The notes below the pieces were generated by a model that ran no database searches, was not told the origin of the DNA, and was given only the letters and a program-made list of their open reading frames with translations. This document shows positions 57,001 to 64,000 of a stretch of 64,000 nt of DNA, piece after piece. Made by a program: the position numbers and the translations under genes. This DNA is from Haliea sp964022665. Lineage in GTDB: Bacteria; Pseudomonadota; Gammaproteobacteria; Pseudomonadales; Halieaceae. The stretch's first letter is position 1, and each line of letters begins with the position of its first letter. The stretch covers positions 62,001 through 126,000 of the forward strand of contig CAXIDF010000006.1 in NCBI GenBank assembly GCA_964022665.1, given 5' to 3'.

Positions 57001-57546
57001 TCAGCCCGGCGGTCGACGCCGCTCTATGGTCGACACCCGCACGGGAAAATGCCCGGATGCGCTGTCGGCAAAAAACTCCTGAAGCGTTTCCTGAACCACT
57101 GGAAAGGCGATTTCTCCCCAGGGGATATCTTCCTGGCGGTAAAAGCCACTGTCGATGCTCTCCGGCCCAACGCCAAACTCCCCATCGACCACGTTGCAGC
57201 GGTAAAACATGTACACCTGATTGATGTGGGGCACATCGAAGACGCGGTAGAGCTCCAGTTCCGTAACCCGGGCACGCGCCTCCTCCCAGGTTTCACGTGC
57301 TGCGCCCTGCACCGTGGTTTCACCGTTTTCCATGAACCCTGCGGGCAATGTCCAGTAGCCCAGACGCGGCTCAATCGCGCGCTTGCACAGTAGAATCCGC
57401 CCCTCGAACACAGGAACGCAGCCCACAATGACACGCGGGTTAACGTAGTGCACCACCTCGCAGGCGGTGCAAACAAACCGCTCGCGATCGTCGCCCTCGG
57501 GGATCCGCAGGGCTACGGTTGCGCCGCAGAGCGTGCAGTAATTCAT
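57001..57546 (-). CDS. NUDIX hydrolase with N-terminal zinc ribbon
   Basis: 181 residues. A C4 zinc ribbon (Cys4, 7, 26, 29) precedes a NUDIX box from Gly70 to Ala92 ('GFMENGETTVQGAARETWEEARA'). The arrangement resembles NudC or ADP-ribose-type hydrolases but is shorter than NudC (about 257 residues) and lacks its 'SQPWPFPxS' motif. It therefore probably acts on ADP-ribose, NADH or nucleoside diphosphates. It sits between the flavin reductase (22 bp) and bcp (52 bp), all on the minus strand. Confidence 0.85.
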   Translation of the reverse strand: MNYCTLCGATVALRIPEGDDRERFVCTACEVVHYVNPRVIVGCVPVFEGRILLCKRAIEPRLGYWTLPAGFMENGETTVQGAARETWEEARARVTELELYRVFDVPHINQVYMFYRCNVVDGEFGVGPESIDSGFYRQEDIPWGEIAFPVVQETLQEFFADSASGHFPVRVSTIERRRPPG

Positions 57547-57568
57547 GCGGTCAACGCCCCGTGCAGCC

Positions 57569-58048
57569 TCATGCCAGCGCGCGATAGGCGCCGCTATAAA
57601 ACACCAGCGGTTCGCCTTCCAGTTGCGTGTGCATAGCGTCCACCCGGCCCACGATAATCAGGTGATCGCCGCCGGGGTGTGTCGCCTCCAGACTGCATTC
57701 GAACTGCACCAGCGCATCGTTGATCAGCGGTGCTCCACCGTGCTCACCCGCCGTGAAGTGTTCAGCATCCAGCACATGGTCGCCCTTGCGAGCATAACGC
57801 GAAGAAAGCTCCTGCTGATTTCCCGCCAGCACATTGATCGCGTAGTGCCGGGCCTTGGAGTAGGTGGTGAAGACGTCCGAGTTGTTCTGCAGGCTCCACA
57901 GCACCAGCGGTGGGTCCAGCGACACCGAGCTGAAAGAGTTGGCGGTCAGTGCCAGTGCTTCCCCCTCCTCATTCACTGCGGTGATCAAGCACACGCCCGT
58001 GGCAAACCGTCCCAGAGCGCTGCGCAGCTCCCGTCCATCCAATTCCAT
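57569..58048 (-). CDS. Flavin reductase-like FMN-binding protein
   Basis: 159 residues. The flavin reductase (HpaC/RutF-type) fold is clear from 'ALGRFATGVCLITAVNEEG', 'TANSFSSVSLDPPLVLWSLQNNSDV', 'YAINVLAGNQQELSSRYA' and 'GDHLIIVGRVDAM'. Such proteins supply reduced FMN or FAD to a separate monooxygenase, or act on their own substrates. No two-component monooxygenase partner is in the unit; the LLM-type oxidoreductase at 59.5 kb is divergent and 1.4 kb away. The gene is 51 bp from moaE. Confidence 0.86.
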   Translation of the reverse strand: MELDGRELRSALGRFATGVCLITAVNEEGEALALTANSFSSVSLDPPLVLWSLQNNSDVFTTYSKARHYAINVLAGNQQELSSRYARKGDHVLDAEHFTAGEHGGAPLINDALVQFECSLEATHPGGDHLIIVGRVDAMHTQLEGEPLVFYSGAYRALA

Positions 58049-58099
58049 AATCTGCTCCTGTGCATTGTTGTAGTAATACTGTTCTCGGACGCTACAGGT

Positions 58100-58591
58100 T
58101 CACCCGCGAGGGGCCCCGTCGGCATCCCCTGTTCGGGTTAACTGCCAACGCTGCGCGCGCACAACGTCGCTGGCGCGGGCATCCACCCAGCGAGCGCCCT
58201 GCGGCCCGTGTTCTTTTTTCCAGAAGGGTGCGCGGGTCTTGAGTGCATCCATGATGAACTCACAGGCCTCAAAGGCCTCGGCCCGATGCGCGGCGCATAC
58301 CCCCACCCACACAATAGCTTCTCCTGCATCGAGACGCCCCACCCGGTGCACCACATGTGCGGCCGCGAGTACCCAGCGCGCCGCCGCCTCCTCGGCAATC
58401 CTCTGCAGGCTGTGCTCGGTCATGCCGGCATAATGCTCCAATTGCAGCGAATCGACCGCTCCTCCCGCTCCGGCATCCCGCACGTTGCCGGTAAACGTCA
58501 CCACCGCCCCCGCGGCAGGCAGCGACCGCTGTAGCTGGTCGGGGCTGAAAGCCGCCTCCTGCACCCGCACGCGACAGTCACTCAGTGTCAC
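58100..58591 (-). CDS. moaE: Molybdopterin synthase catalytic subunit MoaE
   Basis: 163 residues from GTG 58591, 1 nt after the moaD stop. An ATG 14 codons earlier (58633) would overlap moaD by 41 nt and is less likely. MoaE converts precursor Z (cPMP) to molybdopterin with sulfur from MoaD. Motifs: 'FTGNVRDAGAGGAVDSLQLEHYAGMTE', 'HVVHRVGRLDAGEAIVWVGVCAAHRAEAFEACEFIMDALKTRAPFWKKE', where the lysines at the end bind MoaD and substrate. The C-terminal 25 residues are an Arg/Asp-rich extension. Confidence 0.94.
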   Translation of the reverse strand: MTLSDCRVRVQEAAFSPDQLQRSLPAAGAVVTFTGNVRDAGAGGAVDSLQLEHYAGMTEHSLQRIAEEAAARWVLAAAHVVHRVGRLDAGEAIVWVGVCAAHRAEAFEACEFIMDALKTRAPFWKKEHGPQGARWVDARASDVVRAQRWQLTRTGDADGAPRG

Positions 58592-58592
58592 G

Positions 58593-58844
58593 TCAGCCCC
58601 CGGTAACCGGCGGGAAAAAGGCGACTTCGTCACCCGACAGAAGCGGGGTTCCCGGCTCGGCGAGCGACTGGTTTACAGCGGCCAGCAGGTTTGCGTCTGC
58701 CAGCGCTTCTTTCCACACCGGTCCGCGCTCGGACAGAGCCGCGCGCAGTGCTGCAACACTGTCGATGCCGGGTTCACTGGCCAGCTCCAGCACCTCGCAA
58801 CCAAGCTGTTCACGCAGCCTGGCAAAAAACAGGACCCTCAGCAT
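58593..58844 (-). CDS. moaD: Molybdopterin synthase sulfur-carrier subunit MoaD
   Basis: 83 residues, ubiquitin-like, with the essential C-terminal Gly-Gly ('FFPPVTGG') that becomes a thiocarboxylate. 'VLFFARLREQLGC' is the first strand-helix. The start overlaps the moaC stop by 7 nt. It partners MoaE directly downstream. Confidence 0.94.
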   Translation of the reverse strand: MLRVLFFARLREQLGCEVLELASEPGIDSVAALRAALSERGPVWKEALADANLLAAVNQSLAEPGTPLLSGDEVAFFPPVTGG

Positions 58845-59332
58845 GAAGCGTCATCCGACGACCGCTCCCAGCTCCCCGAGTTGCCGCCGTGTTTCTCCTG
58901 CAGCCCCAGGTTCTGGATCAGCATGCCGCGGTCCACGGCCTTGCACATGTCGTAAATTGTGAGGGCTGCCACCGAGGCGGCGGTCAGGGCTTCCATCTCG
59001 ACTCCGGTCTTGCCGGACACACGACAACGGGCCGCAATATGCACGCAGCTGGCGTTGTCATCGAGGGTGAAATCGAGATCGATACTATTGAGCATCAAGG
59101 GGTGGCAGAGCGGAATAAGCTCTGCGCATTTCTTCGCACCCTGAATGCCGGCAATCCGCGCCACCGTAAGCACGTCGCCTTTGGCGTGCGCCCCCTCGCG
59201 CAGCAGACGCAGGGTTTCGGGCTGCATGCTGACGCTGGCCGTGGCAACCGCCTCGCGCCGCGTTTCCGGCTTGGCCCCCACGTCCACCATGCGTGCTGTG
59301 CCCGACGCATCGAGGTGCGTCAGCTGAGACAT
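58838..59332 (-). CDS. moaC: Cyclic pyranopterin monophosphate synthase MoaC
   Basis: 164 residues from ATG 59332; an open N-terminal extension has no MoaC homology. It makes cPMP from the 3',8-cyclo-GTP produced by MoaA. Motifs: 'ARMVDVGAKPETRREAVATA', 'KGDVLTVARIAGIQGAKKCAELIPLCHPLMLN', 'GVEMEALTAASVAALTIYDMCKAVDRGM'. Catalytic Lys lies in 'GAKKCAELIPLCHP'. MoaA and the later insertion genes are not in the window. It is the likely first gene of the unit that runs down to the molybdenum hydroxylase. Confidence 0.95.
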   Translation of the reverse strand: MSQLTHLDASGTARMVDVGAKPETRREAVATASVSMQPETLRLLREGAHAKGDVLTVARIAGIQGAKKCAELIPLCHPLMLNSIDLDFTLDDNASCVHIAARCRVSGKTGVEMEALTAASVAALTIYDMCKAVDRGMLIQNLGLQEKHGGNSGSWERSSDDASC

Positions 59333-59440
59333 GACATCATATCCTTTCCCGGTTCCAACTGCCGCGGAAGTGTATCCAATGGCCGCGCAGAATAACACGC
59401 CTGCACACTTGCGACAGGCCCCATGGCCGTTTTCGCGCAT

Positions 59441-59496
59441 CACCTTGGGCCGCTATTGGGGTAGAGTAGCTCTCACAATAAAGCACACCCAAGGTG
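59441..59496 (+). promoter_or_regulatory. Inverted repeat able to pair with the LLM-oxidoreductase ribosome-binding site
   Basis: CACCTTGGG (59441-59449) and CCCAAGGTG (59488-59496) are a perfect 9-bp inverted repeat with a 38-nt spacer. The right arm overlaps the Shine-Dalgarno GGTGAGG (59494-59500 region) of the gene at 59509. If transcription begins upstream, the leader could hide the ribosome-binding site. The regulatory effect is inferred. Confidence 0.35.
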
Positions 59497-59508
59497 AGGA
59501 CAGGCAAC

Positions 59509-60522
59509 ATGGGCAAATTGACGCTGGGACTGCAACTCGGCTACTGGGGCGCGCAACCGCAGCCCAACATGGTCGAACTGGCACAGGAGGCGGAGCGGCT
59601 GAACTTTGATTCGGTGTGGGTCGCCGAGTCCTGGGGCAACGACTGCTTCACTCCCCTGGCGTGGATTGGCAGCCAGACGTCTCGCATTCGGCTCGGCACG
59701 GCCGTCGCACAGCTTTCCGCGCGCACACCTACCGCCTGCGCCATGGCCGCCATGGCCCTTGACCATCTTTCAGGCGGGCGCATGATTCTTGGCCTCGGCG
59801 TTTCCGGCCCCCAGGTGGTGGAGGGCTGGTACGGCCAGCCTTACAGCAAACCGGTGACACGCACACGGGACTATGTCGATATCATTCGCCAGGTACTGGC
59901 GCGACAGGCACCCGTTACCAGCGACAGTGAGTTCTACCCCCTGCCCTACCACGGCCCGGGCGCCTGGGGCATGGGTAAACCGCTCAAGCCCATCGTCCAC
60001 CCGCTACGGCCTGACTTGCCCATCTTTATTGGCGCCGAAGGCCCGAAAAATGTCGAACAGACCGCGGAAATTGCCGATGGCTGGCTGCCACTCTACTACT
60101 CCCCCTACCGTCAGGAGGTCTACGCCAGCCAGTTGCGCAACGCCAGACCCGGCTTCGAAATTCCCGCGCTGGTACTGTGCAACATCAACGACAACCTTGA
60201 TGAAGCGCTGTACCCGGTCAAGGCCATGCTGGGCTTCTACATTGGCGGCATGGGGTCCAAAGCACGCAACTTTCACAAGGAATTGATGGCGCGCATGGGT
60301 TTCGCGGATGAAGCCGAGCAGATTCAGGCACTGTTTTTTGCCGGCAAGCGGGACGAGGCAATTGCGCTGGTGCCCGACGCCTTCGCTGACGAGATTTCGC
60401 TCTCGGGCCCCCGTGACCGCATCAAGGAGAAGCTGCGCGACTGGGAAAACTCCCCGGTCACCAGCCTGTTGATCAATGGCGACACAGCCCTGCTGCGCGA
60501 AATGGCGGCGCTGGTAAATTGA
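59509..60522 (+). CDS. LLM-class (F420/FMN-type) oxidoreductase
   Basis: 337 residues from ATG 59509 (SD GGTGAGG). The luciferase-like TIM barrel is clear: 'LTLGLQLGYWGAQPQPNMVELAQEAERLNFDSVWVAESWGND', 'LGTAVAQLSARTPTACAMAAMALDHLSGGRMILGLGVSGPQVVEGWYGQPY', 'PIFIGAEGPKNVEQTAEIADGWLPLYYSPYR'. The family name 'LLM class F420-dependent' comes from actinobacterial members. Most gammaproteobacteria are not known to make F420, so FMN may be the cofactor here. Substrate is unknown. It is divergent from moaC and runs with the MFS and DUF3604 genes. Confidence 0.87.
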   Translation: MGKLTLGLQLGYWGAQPQPNMVELAQEAERLNFDSVWVAESWGNDCFTPLAWIGSQTSRIRLGTAVAQLSARTPTACAMAAMALDHLSGGRMILGLGVSGPQVVEGWYGQPYSKPVTRTRDYVDIIRQVLARQAPVTSDSEFYPLPYHGPGAWGMGKPLKPIVHPLRPDLPIFIGAEGPKNVEQTAEIADGWLPLYYSPYRQEVYASQLRNARPGFEIPALVLCNINDNLDEALYPVKAMLGFYIGGMGSKARNFHKELMARMGFADEAEQIQALFFAGKRDEAIALVPDAFADEISLSGPRDRIKEKLRDWENSPVTSLLINGDTALLREMAALVN

Positions 60523-60580
60523 CCTGAATACCGCTTCCGTTATATTGGGTGCACTATAAAAAGACAAGGATGCCACAGCC

Positions 60581-61885
60581 GTGACTACAGGCCAGCCGGA
60601 TTACTCTCCCGCGTACAAGCGTTTTGTGCTGGTCATGCTGACCATGGTCTACGCCTTCAATTTCATCGACCGGCAGATTCTGGTGATTCTGCAGGAGCCG
60701 ATCAAGGCCGACATGGGCCTGTCCGACACCCAGCTTGGCCTGCTCAGCGGTTTCAGCTTCGCCCTGATCTACGTCACCGCCGGGATCCCCATTGCCTACT
60801 GGGCTGACCGCGGCAACCGGCGCAACATCGTATCGCTGTCACTCGCCGTGTGGAGTGGCATGACCGCGCTGTCCGGGTTTGTGCAGACCTACGCCCAACT
60901 GCTGGCGGCACGTATCGGTGTGGGGCTGGGTGAAGCCGGTGGCAGCCCACCCTCGCATTCGATGATCAGCGATTATTTTCCGCCGGAACAGCGAGGGCGC
61001 GCGCTGTCGTTCTATTCCATGGGGATTTACGTCGGCATACTGCTGGGCTTCATGTTTGGTGGCATGATCGCGGAAGCCTTCGGCTGGCGCGCGGCTTTCC
61101 TGATCGTCGGTATCCCCGGCGTGCTGTTCGCCATTGTGTTGCGTCTCACGGTACAGGAACCCCTGCGCGGGCGGTGGGAAACCGCCGCCGACAATGCCGC
61201 CGTCCGGCCCTCCCTGCAGGACACCCTGACACTGCTGCAGCAGTTGCCTTCCTTCTGGCTTATCGCGGTGGGCTGCGCCCTCACCGCCTTTGTCAGCTAC
61301 GGCGTGGGCAACTTTTTCCCCTCTTTCCTGATTCGCAGCCACGGTCTGAGTGTAGCGCAGGTCGGCATCGTGCTCGCGCTGGTGTCCGGTATTGGTGGCG
61401 CCCTGGGTACCTATCTCGGTGGGTATCTCGGTGACCGCTTCGGCGCTCGCGACCCACGCTGGTATCTGTGGGTGCCCATGCTTGGCGGGCTGATCGCCTT
61501 TGGGCCCTACCTCTATGTGCTGCTGACCGACAACACCACCCACCTGCTGGTTATCCTGGTGTTCACCAATATCCTGACAGCGATGTACCTGGGGCCCTGC
61601 ATCGCCCTCTCACATGCGCTGGTGCCGCCCAATATGCGGGCGCTCACCTCGGCCATCCTGTTCTTCGTCCTGAACATGATCGGCCTCGGCCTGGGCCCCT
61701 TCCTGACAGGGCTTGCCAGCGACCTGCTCGCGCCGCGCTTTGGCACCGACAGCCTGCGCTACGCCATGGTCCTCGCCTCACTGTTTGGTCTCGTTGCCAT
61801 CGGCCTGTTCTACTTCGCGGCCCGACGACTGCCTGAAGACCTCGCCAAACGCCGGCGCGCTGCAGAAGCATACAGCGTCGTTTAG
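60581..61885 (+). CDS. MFS transporter, spinster-like family
   Basis: 434 residues from GTG 60581; the only nearby ATG (60569) meets a stop at once. Twelve transmembrane helices. The MFS motif A loop is 'YWADRGNRRNIVSLSLAVW', and TM1 has 'AFNFIDRQILVILQEPIKADMGLSDTQLGLLSGFSFA', which is characteristic of spinster-type carriers. 'GEAGGSPPSHSMISDYFPPEQRGRALSFYSMGIYVG' is the TM4-5 region. Bacterial members are often next to genes for aromatic, terpenoid or steroid breakdown, and here lie beside an LLM oxidoreductase, in line with uptake or export of such compounds. Confidence 0.92.
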   Translation: MTTGQPDYSPAYKRFVLVMLTMVYAFNFIDRQILVILQEPIKADMGLSDTQLGLLSGFSFALIYVTAGIPIAYWADRGNRRNIVSLSLAVWSGMTALSGFVQTYAQLLAARIGVGLGEAGGSPPSHSMISDYFPPEQRGRALSFYSMGIYVGILLGFMFGGMIAEAFGWRAAFLIVGIPGVLFAIVLRLTVQEPLRGRWETAADNAAVRPSLQDTLTLLQQLPSFWLIAVGCALTAFVSYGVGNFFPSFLIRSHGLSVAQVGIVLALVSGIGGALGTYLGGYLGDRFGARDPRWYLWVPMLGGLIAFGPYLYVLLTDNTTHLLVILVFTNILTAMYLGPCIALSHALVPPNMRALTSAILFFVLNMIGLGLGPFLTGLASDLLAPRFGTDSLRYAMVLASLFGLVAIGLFYFAARRLPEDLAKRRRAAEAYSVV

Positions 61886-61919
61886 CCACATGAACATACC
61901 CAGCACGGAAACTTCCATA

Positions 61920-63797
61920 ATGAAAAATGTTCCGCTCACCAAGGCCTTATTCAGTTGTGCCCTACTGCTCGCTGGCACCACCATGGCCCGCGCCGACGCC
62001 TATTCGCCCTGGGCGGACCACGATTACCCACAACAGGTTTACTGGGGTGACACCCACCTGCACACCGCAACCTCCCTCGACGCCAATCTGTTCGGTGTGC
62101 ACAACCTGACCGCCGCCGATGCCTACCGTTTCGCCCGTGGCGAAACCGTCACCAGCAGTACAGGCCTGCGCGCGCGCATGAGCCAGCCGCTGGACTTCCT
62201 GGTGGTTGCCGACCACGCAGAGTACCTGGGTGTCATGCCGCCGATTCGTGCGGGCGACCCCGCGCTCATGCAGAACGATACAGCGCGTCGCTGGCGCGAC
62301 ATCTTAGCCAGCGGCGACCCGGTGGGCTTTGGCCGCATGATGCTGGACATCGGCGCTTCCTACGCCACGGGGACACCCCTGGTGACGCTGCCAACCACCC
62401 TGCCCTCACCTTGGGAAGCCAATACGCGCATGGCGGATGAGGCCAACGAGCCGGGCGTGTTCAGCGCCCTCATCGGCTTCGAATGGTCAGCCATGCCCAA
62501 TGGCAATAACCTGCACCGGGTTGTGGTGCTGCGGGATAACGCTTCGCGCGCCAACCAGGTCACGCCATTTTCCGCTTTCGACAGTGAGGACCCGGAGGCA
62601 CTCTGGCGCTACCTCGCCGACTACGAGCAAAACACCGGCGGGCAGGCGCTGGCAATTCCACACAACGGAAACCTGAGTGGCGGCCTAATGTTCGCCGACA
62701 AGCGCGCCAATGGCGATGCCATCACGGTCGCTTACGCTCGTGAGCGCCTGCGCTGGGAACCCCTGGTGGAGGTGACGCAGATGAAAGGCGACGGCGAGGC
62801 ACATCCGCTGCTGTCCCCCACTGACGAATTTGCGGACTACGGGACCTGGGACCAGTACAACATCGATATGAGCACCGCGCAGGAAGACTGGATGCAGCGC
62901 TTCCAGTACGTGCGCCCGGCATTGCAGACCGGTTTGCGGGTGGAGCAACAGATCGGCGTCAATCCCTTCCAGTTCGGCATGATTGGCAGCACCGATTCGC
63001 ACACCGCCCTGGCCGCCGTGGAGGAGGACAATTTCTGGGGGAAGATGTCCAGCCACGAGCCTTCAGCCGAGCGCGCCAGCCGCCTGTGGGGGATACCGGA
63101 GGCGGAAATGAGCAGCGCGGGGTTGCTCGCAGCCGGCTATGCCGCGGTGTGGGCAACCGAGAACACCCGCGAGGCACTGTTTGATGCGATGCGCCGGCGC
63201 GAAGTCTATGCCACCACGGGGCCGCGTATGCGCGTGCGCTTCTTTGGTGGCTGGGATTTCAGCGAGCAGGATCTCACAGCAACGGATTCCGCGCTGCGAG
63301 GCTACAGGAAAGGTGTGCCGATGGGGGCCGTTTTGCCTGCGCGCCAGGGTGCACAGCCTGGGCCCGTCTTCATGGCGCAGGCGCTCAAGGAGCCGGAGGG
63401 CGCCCACCTGGATCGGCTACAGGTGGTCAAGGGCTGGGTGGACAGCTGGGGCGAAACACATGAAACGGTCTACGACGTGGCCTGGTCCGATGCCCGCGAA
63501 CCGAATGCCCAGGGCAAGCTGCCACCTGTCGGCAACACGGTGGATACCGACACCGGGCACTACGCCAACAGCATCGGCAGCGCTGAGTTGAGCGCCGTAT
63601 GGACCGACCCGGACTTCGACCCCGAACAGGCCGCTGTCTACTACCTGCGTGTTCTGGAAATACCCACGCCGCGCTGGCCCGTGCACGACCGGGTACGCCT
63701 GCAGGCAGACCTCCCGGCGGGCACGACCCTCACCCACCAGGAACGCGCCTACACCTCGCCCATCTGGTACCAACCCGAGGGTAGCGACACACCATGA
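61920..63797 (+). CDS. DUF3604 domain exported protein (PHP-like)
   Basis: 625 residues from ATG 61920, which starts a clear Sec signal peptide ('MKNVPLTKALFSCALLLAGTTMARADA'); ATG 61890 is also in frame. DUF3604 features: 'YWGDTHLHTATSLDANLFG' (metal-binding HxH), 'LDFLVVADHAEYLG' (Asp-His), 'FEWSAMPNGNNLHRVVVLRD', 'AIPHNGNLSGGLMF', 'VEVTQMKGDGEAHPLLSPTDEF' and 'GSTDSHTALAAVEEDNFWGK'. The conserved His, Asp and Glu residues suggest a periplasmic metal hydrolase of the PHP type. It starts shortly after the MFS gene; its 3' end overlaps the next gene by 4 nt. No substrate is known. Confidence 0.88.
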   Translation: MKNVPLTKALFSCALLLAGTTMARADAYSPWADHDYPQQVYWGDTHLHTATSLDANLFGVHNLTAADAYRFARGETVTSSTGLRARMSQPLDFLVVADHAEYLGVMPPIRAGDPALMQNDTARRWRDILASGDPVGFGRMMLDIGASYATGTPLVTLPTTLPSPWEANTRMADEANEPGVFSALIGFEWSAMPNGNNLHRVVVLRDNASRANQVTPFSAFDSEDPEALWRYLADYEQNTGGQALAIPHNGNLSGGLMFADKRANGDAITVAYARERLRWEPLVEVTQMKGDGEAHPLLSPTDEFADYGTWDQYNIDMSTAQEDWMQRFQYVRPALQTGLRVEQQIGVNPFQFGMIGSTDSHTALAAVEEDNFWGKMSSHEPSAERASRLWGIPEAEMSSAGLLAAGYAAVWATENTREALFDAMRRREVYATTGPRMRVRFFGGWDFSEQDLTATDSALRGYRKGVPMGAVLPARQGAQPGPVFMAQALKEPEGAHLDRLQVVKGWVDSWGETHETVYDVAWSDAREPNAQGKLPPVGNTVDTDTGHYANSIGSAELSAVWTDPDFDPEQAAVYYLRVLEIPTPRWPVHDRVRLQADLPAGTTLTHQERAYTSPIWYQPEGSDTP

Positions 63798-64000
63798 CCG
63801 AGCCCACACACGATTTGCCGGAAGGCCTGCTGCCCTGGGTCGCCAGCCTGGGCCCGGGACACATATCACACCTTGAGCGCCACGTTGCGCGACGCGAGGC
63901 CTGGGTCGTCGATATCACCCGCGGCGACGGCAGCGTACTCGAAGGTTTTCTGCGCCTCGACCGCGAGCCGGCTGCCGCCCGCAATGTTTCCCTGCAACGC
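63794..64000 (+). CDS. Probable phosphotransferase-family protein, N-terminal part
   Basis: The frame starts at ATG 63794, overlapping the DUF3604 stop by 4 nt, and runs 69 codons to the window edge. The visible part ('LPEGLLPWVASLGPGHISHLERHVARREAWVVDITRGDGSVLEGFLRLDREP') has the N-lobe strand pattern of aminoglycoside-phosphotransferase-like kinases, which are frequent next to acyl-CoA and MFS genes. No ATP motif is inside the visible part, so the assignment is tentative. Confidence 0.45.
   Translation, partial: MTEPTHDLPEGLLPWVASLGPGHISHLERHVARREAWVVDITRGDGSVLEGFLRLDREPAAARNVSLQR

Noticed and set aside
1..64000. CRISPR arrays, insertion sequences and prophage
   Set aside because: No regularly spaced repeats, transposase, integrase or phage structural gene was recognised in reading the window. 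hflD is a conserved chromosomal gene and not evidence of phage.

Overview
The window reads as a GC-rich chromosomal segment of an aerobic marine gammaproteobacterium. The best guess is the Halieaceae/Cellvibrionales (OM60/NOR5) neighbourhood. The clues are the E. coli-like core order icd-rluE-nudJ-mnmA-hflD-purB with clpS-clpA and infA, the Pseudomonas-like thrH/cysB pair, a full propionyl-CoA carboxylase/methylmalonyl-CoA mutase block, an exosortase H locus, a photolyase/LitR-type regulator block, and a P450/LLM/molybdenum-hydroxylase catabolic region. This is inference from gene content; no 16S or marker search could be run. No phage, transposase, integrase or CRISPR array was found.

Layout. 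0-3 kb: the end of a Bax-inhibitor-1 protein, then the tusDCBE sulfur-relay operon and trmA. 3-6.2 kb: a winged-helix/nuclease-like protein with a dimeric dUTPase, a NnrU-like membrane protein and a secreted protein. 6.3 kb: tRNA-Leu(UAA). 6.5-11.1 kb: a giant AsmA-like protein and an NSS-family transporter. 11.1-13 kb: exosortase H with its partner membrane protein, facing a LEA14-like lipoprotein and a 55-residue membrane protein. 13-18.8 kb: a probable light or photo-oxidative stress block (LitR-like MerR regulator without a B12 motif, divergent sigma factor, TIGR01777 epimerase, Sir2 deacylase, class I photolyase). 18.9-28.6 kb: secreted protein, infA, clpSA, icd, rluE, nudJ, mnmA, hflD, purB. 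28.6-30.6 kb: roxA and a GNAT protein.

30.7-40.6 kb is one long minus-strand block. It runs propionyl-CoA carboxylase beta, an oversized biotin carboxylase/BCCP protein, methylmalonyl-CoA epimerase, mutase, MeaB, a Rieske protein and a cystine-type symporter. Together these carry propionyl-CoA to succinyl-CoA. A good sigma-70 promoter lies upstream. 40.9-48 kb holds pabB, a 25-bp inverted-repeat element, thrH, cysB, a cytosolic 5'-nucleotidase, an AGCS symporter, a D-cysteine desulfhydrase-like enzyme and yajC. Next to them is a short in-frame remnant of exonuclease III whose middle has been deleted.

48.4-64 kb looks catabolic: acyl-CoA synthetase, SnoaL-like protein, GST-like protein, amidohydrolase, and a P450 with a perfect 20-bp palindrome over its promoter. 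A possible single minus-strand unit follows (moaC-moaD-moaE, flavin reductase, NUDIX, bcp, then the 2Fe-2S and molybdopterin subunits of an aldehyde-oxidase-type hydroxylase). The window ends with an LLM-class oxidoreductase, a spinster-type MFS transporter, a secreted DUF3604 protein and the start of a probable phosphotransferase.
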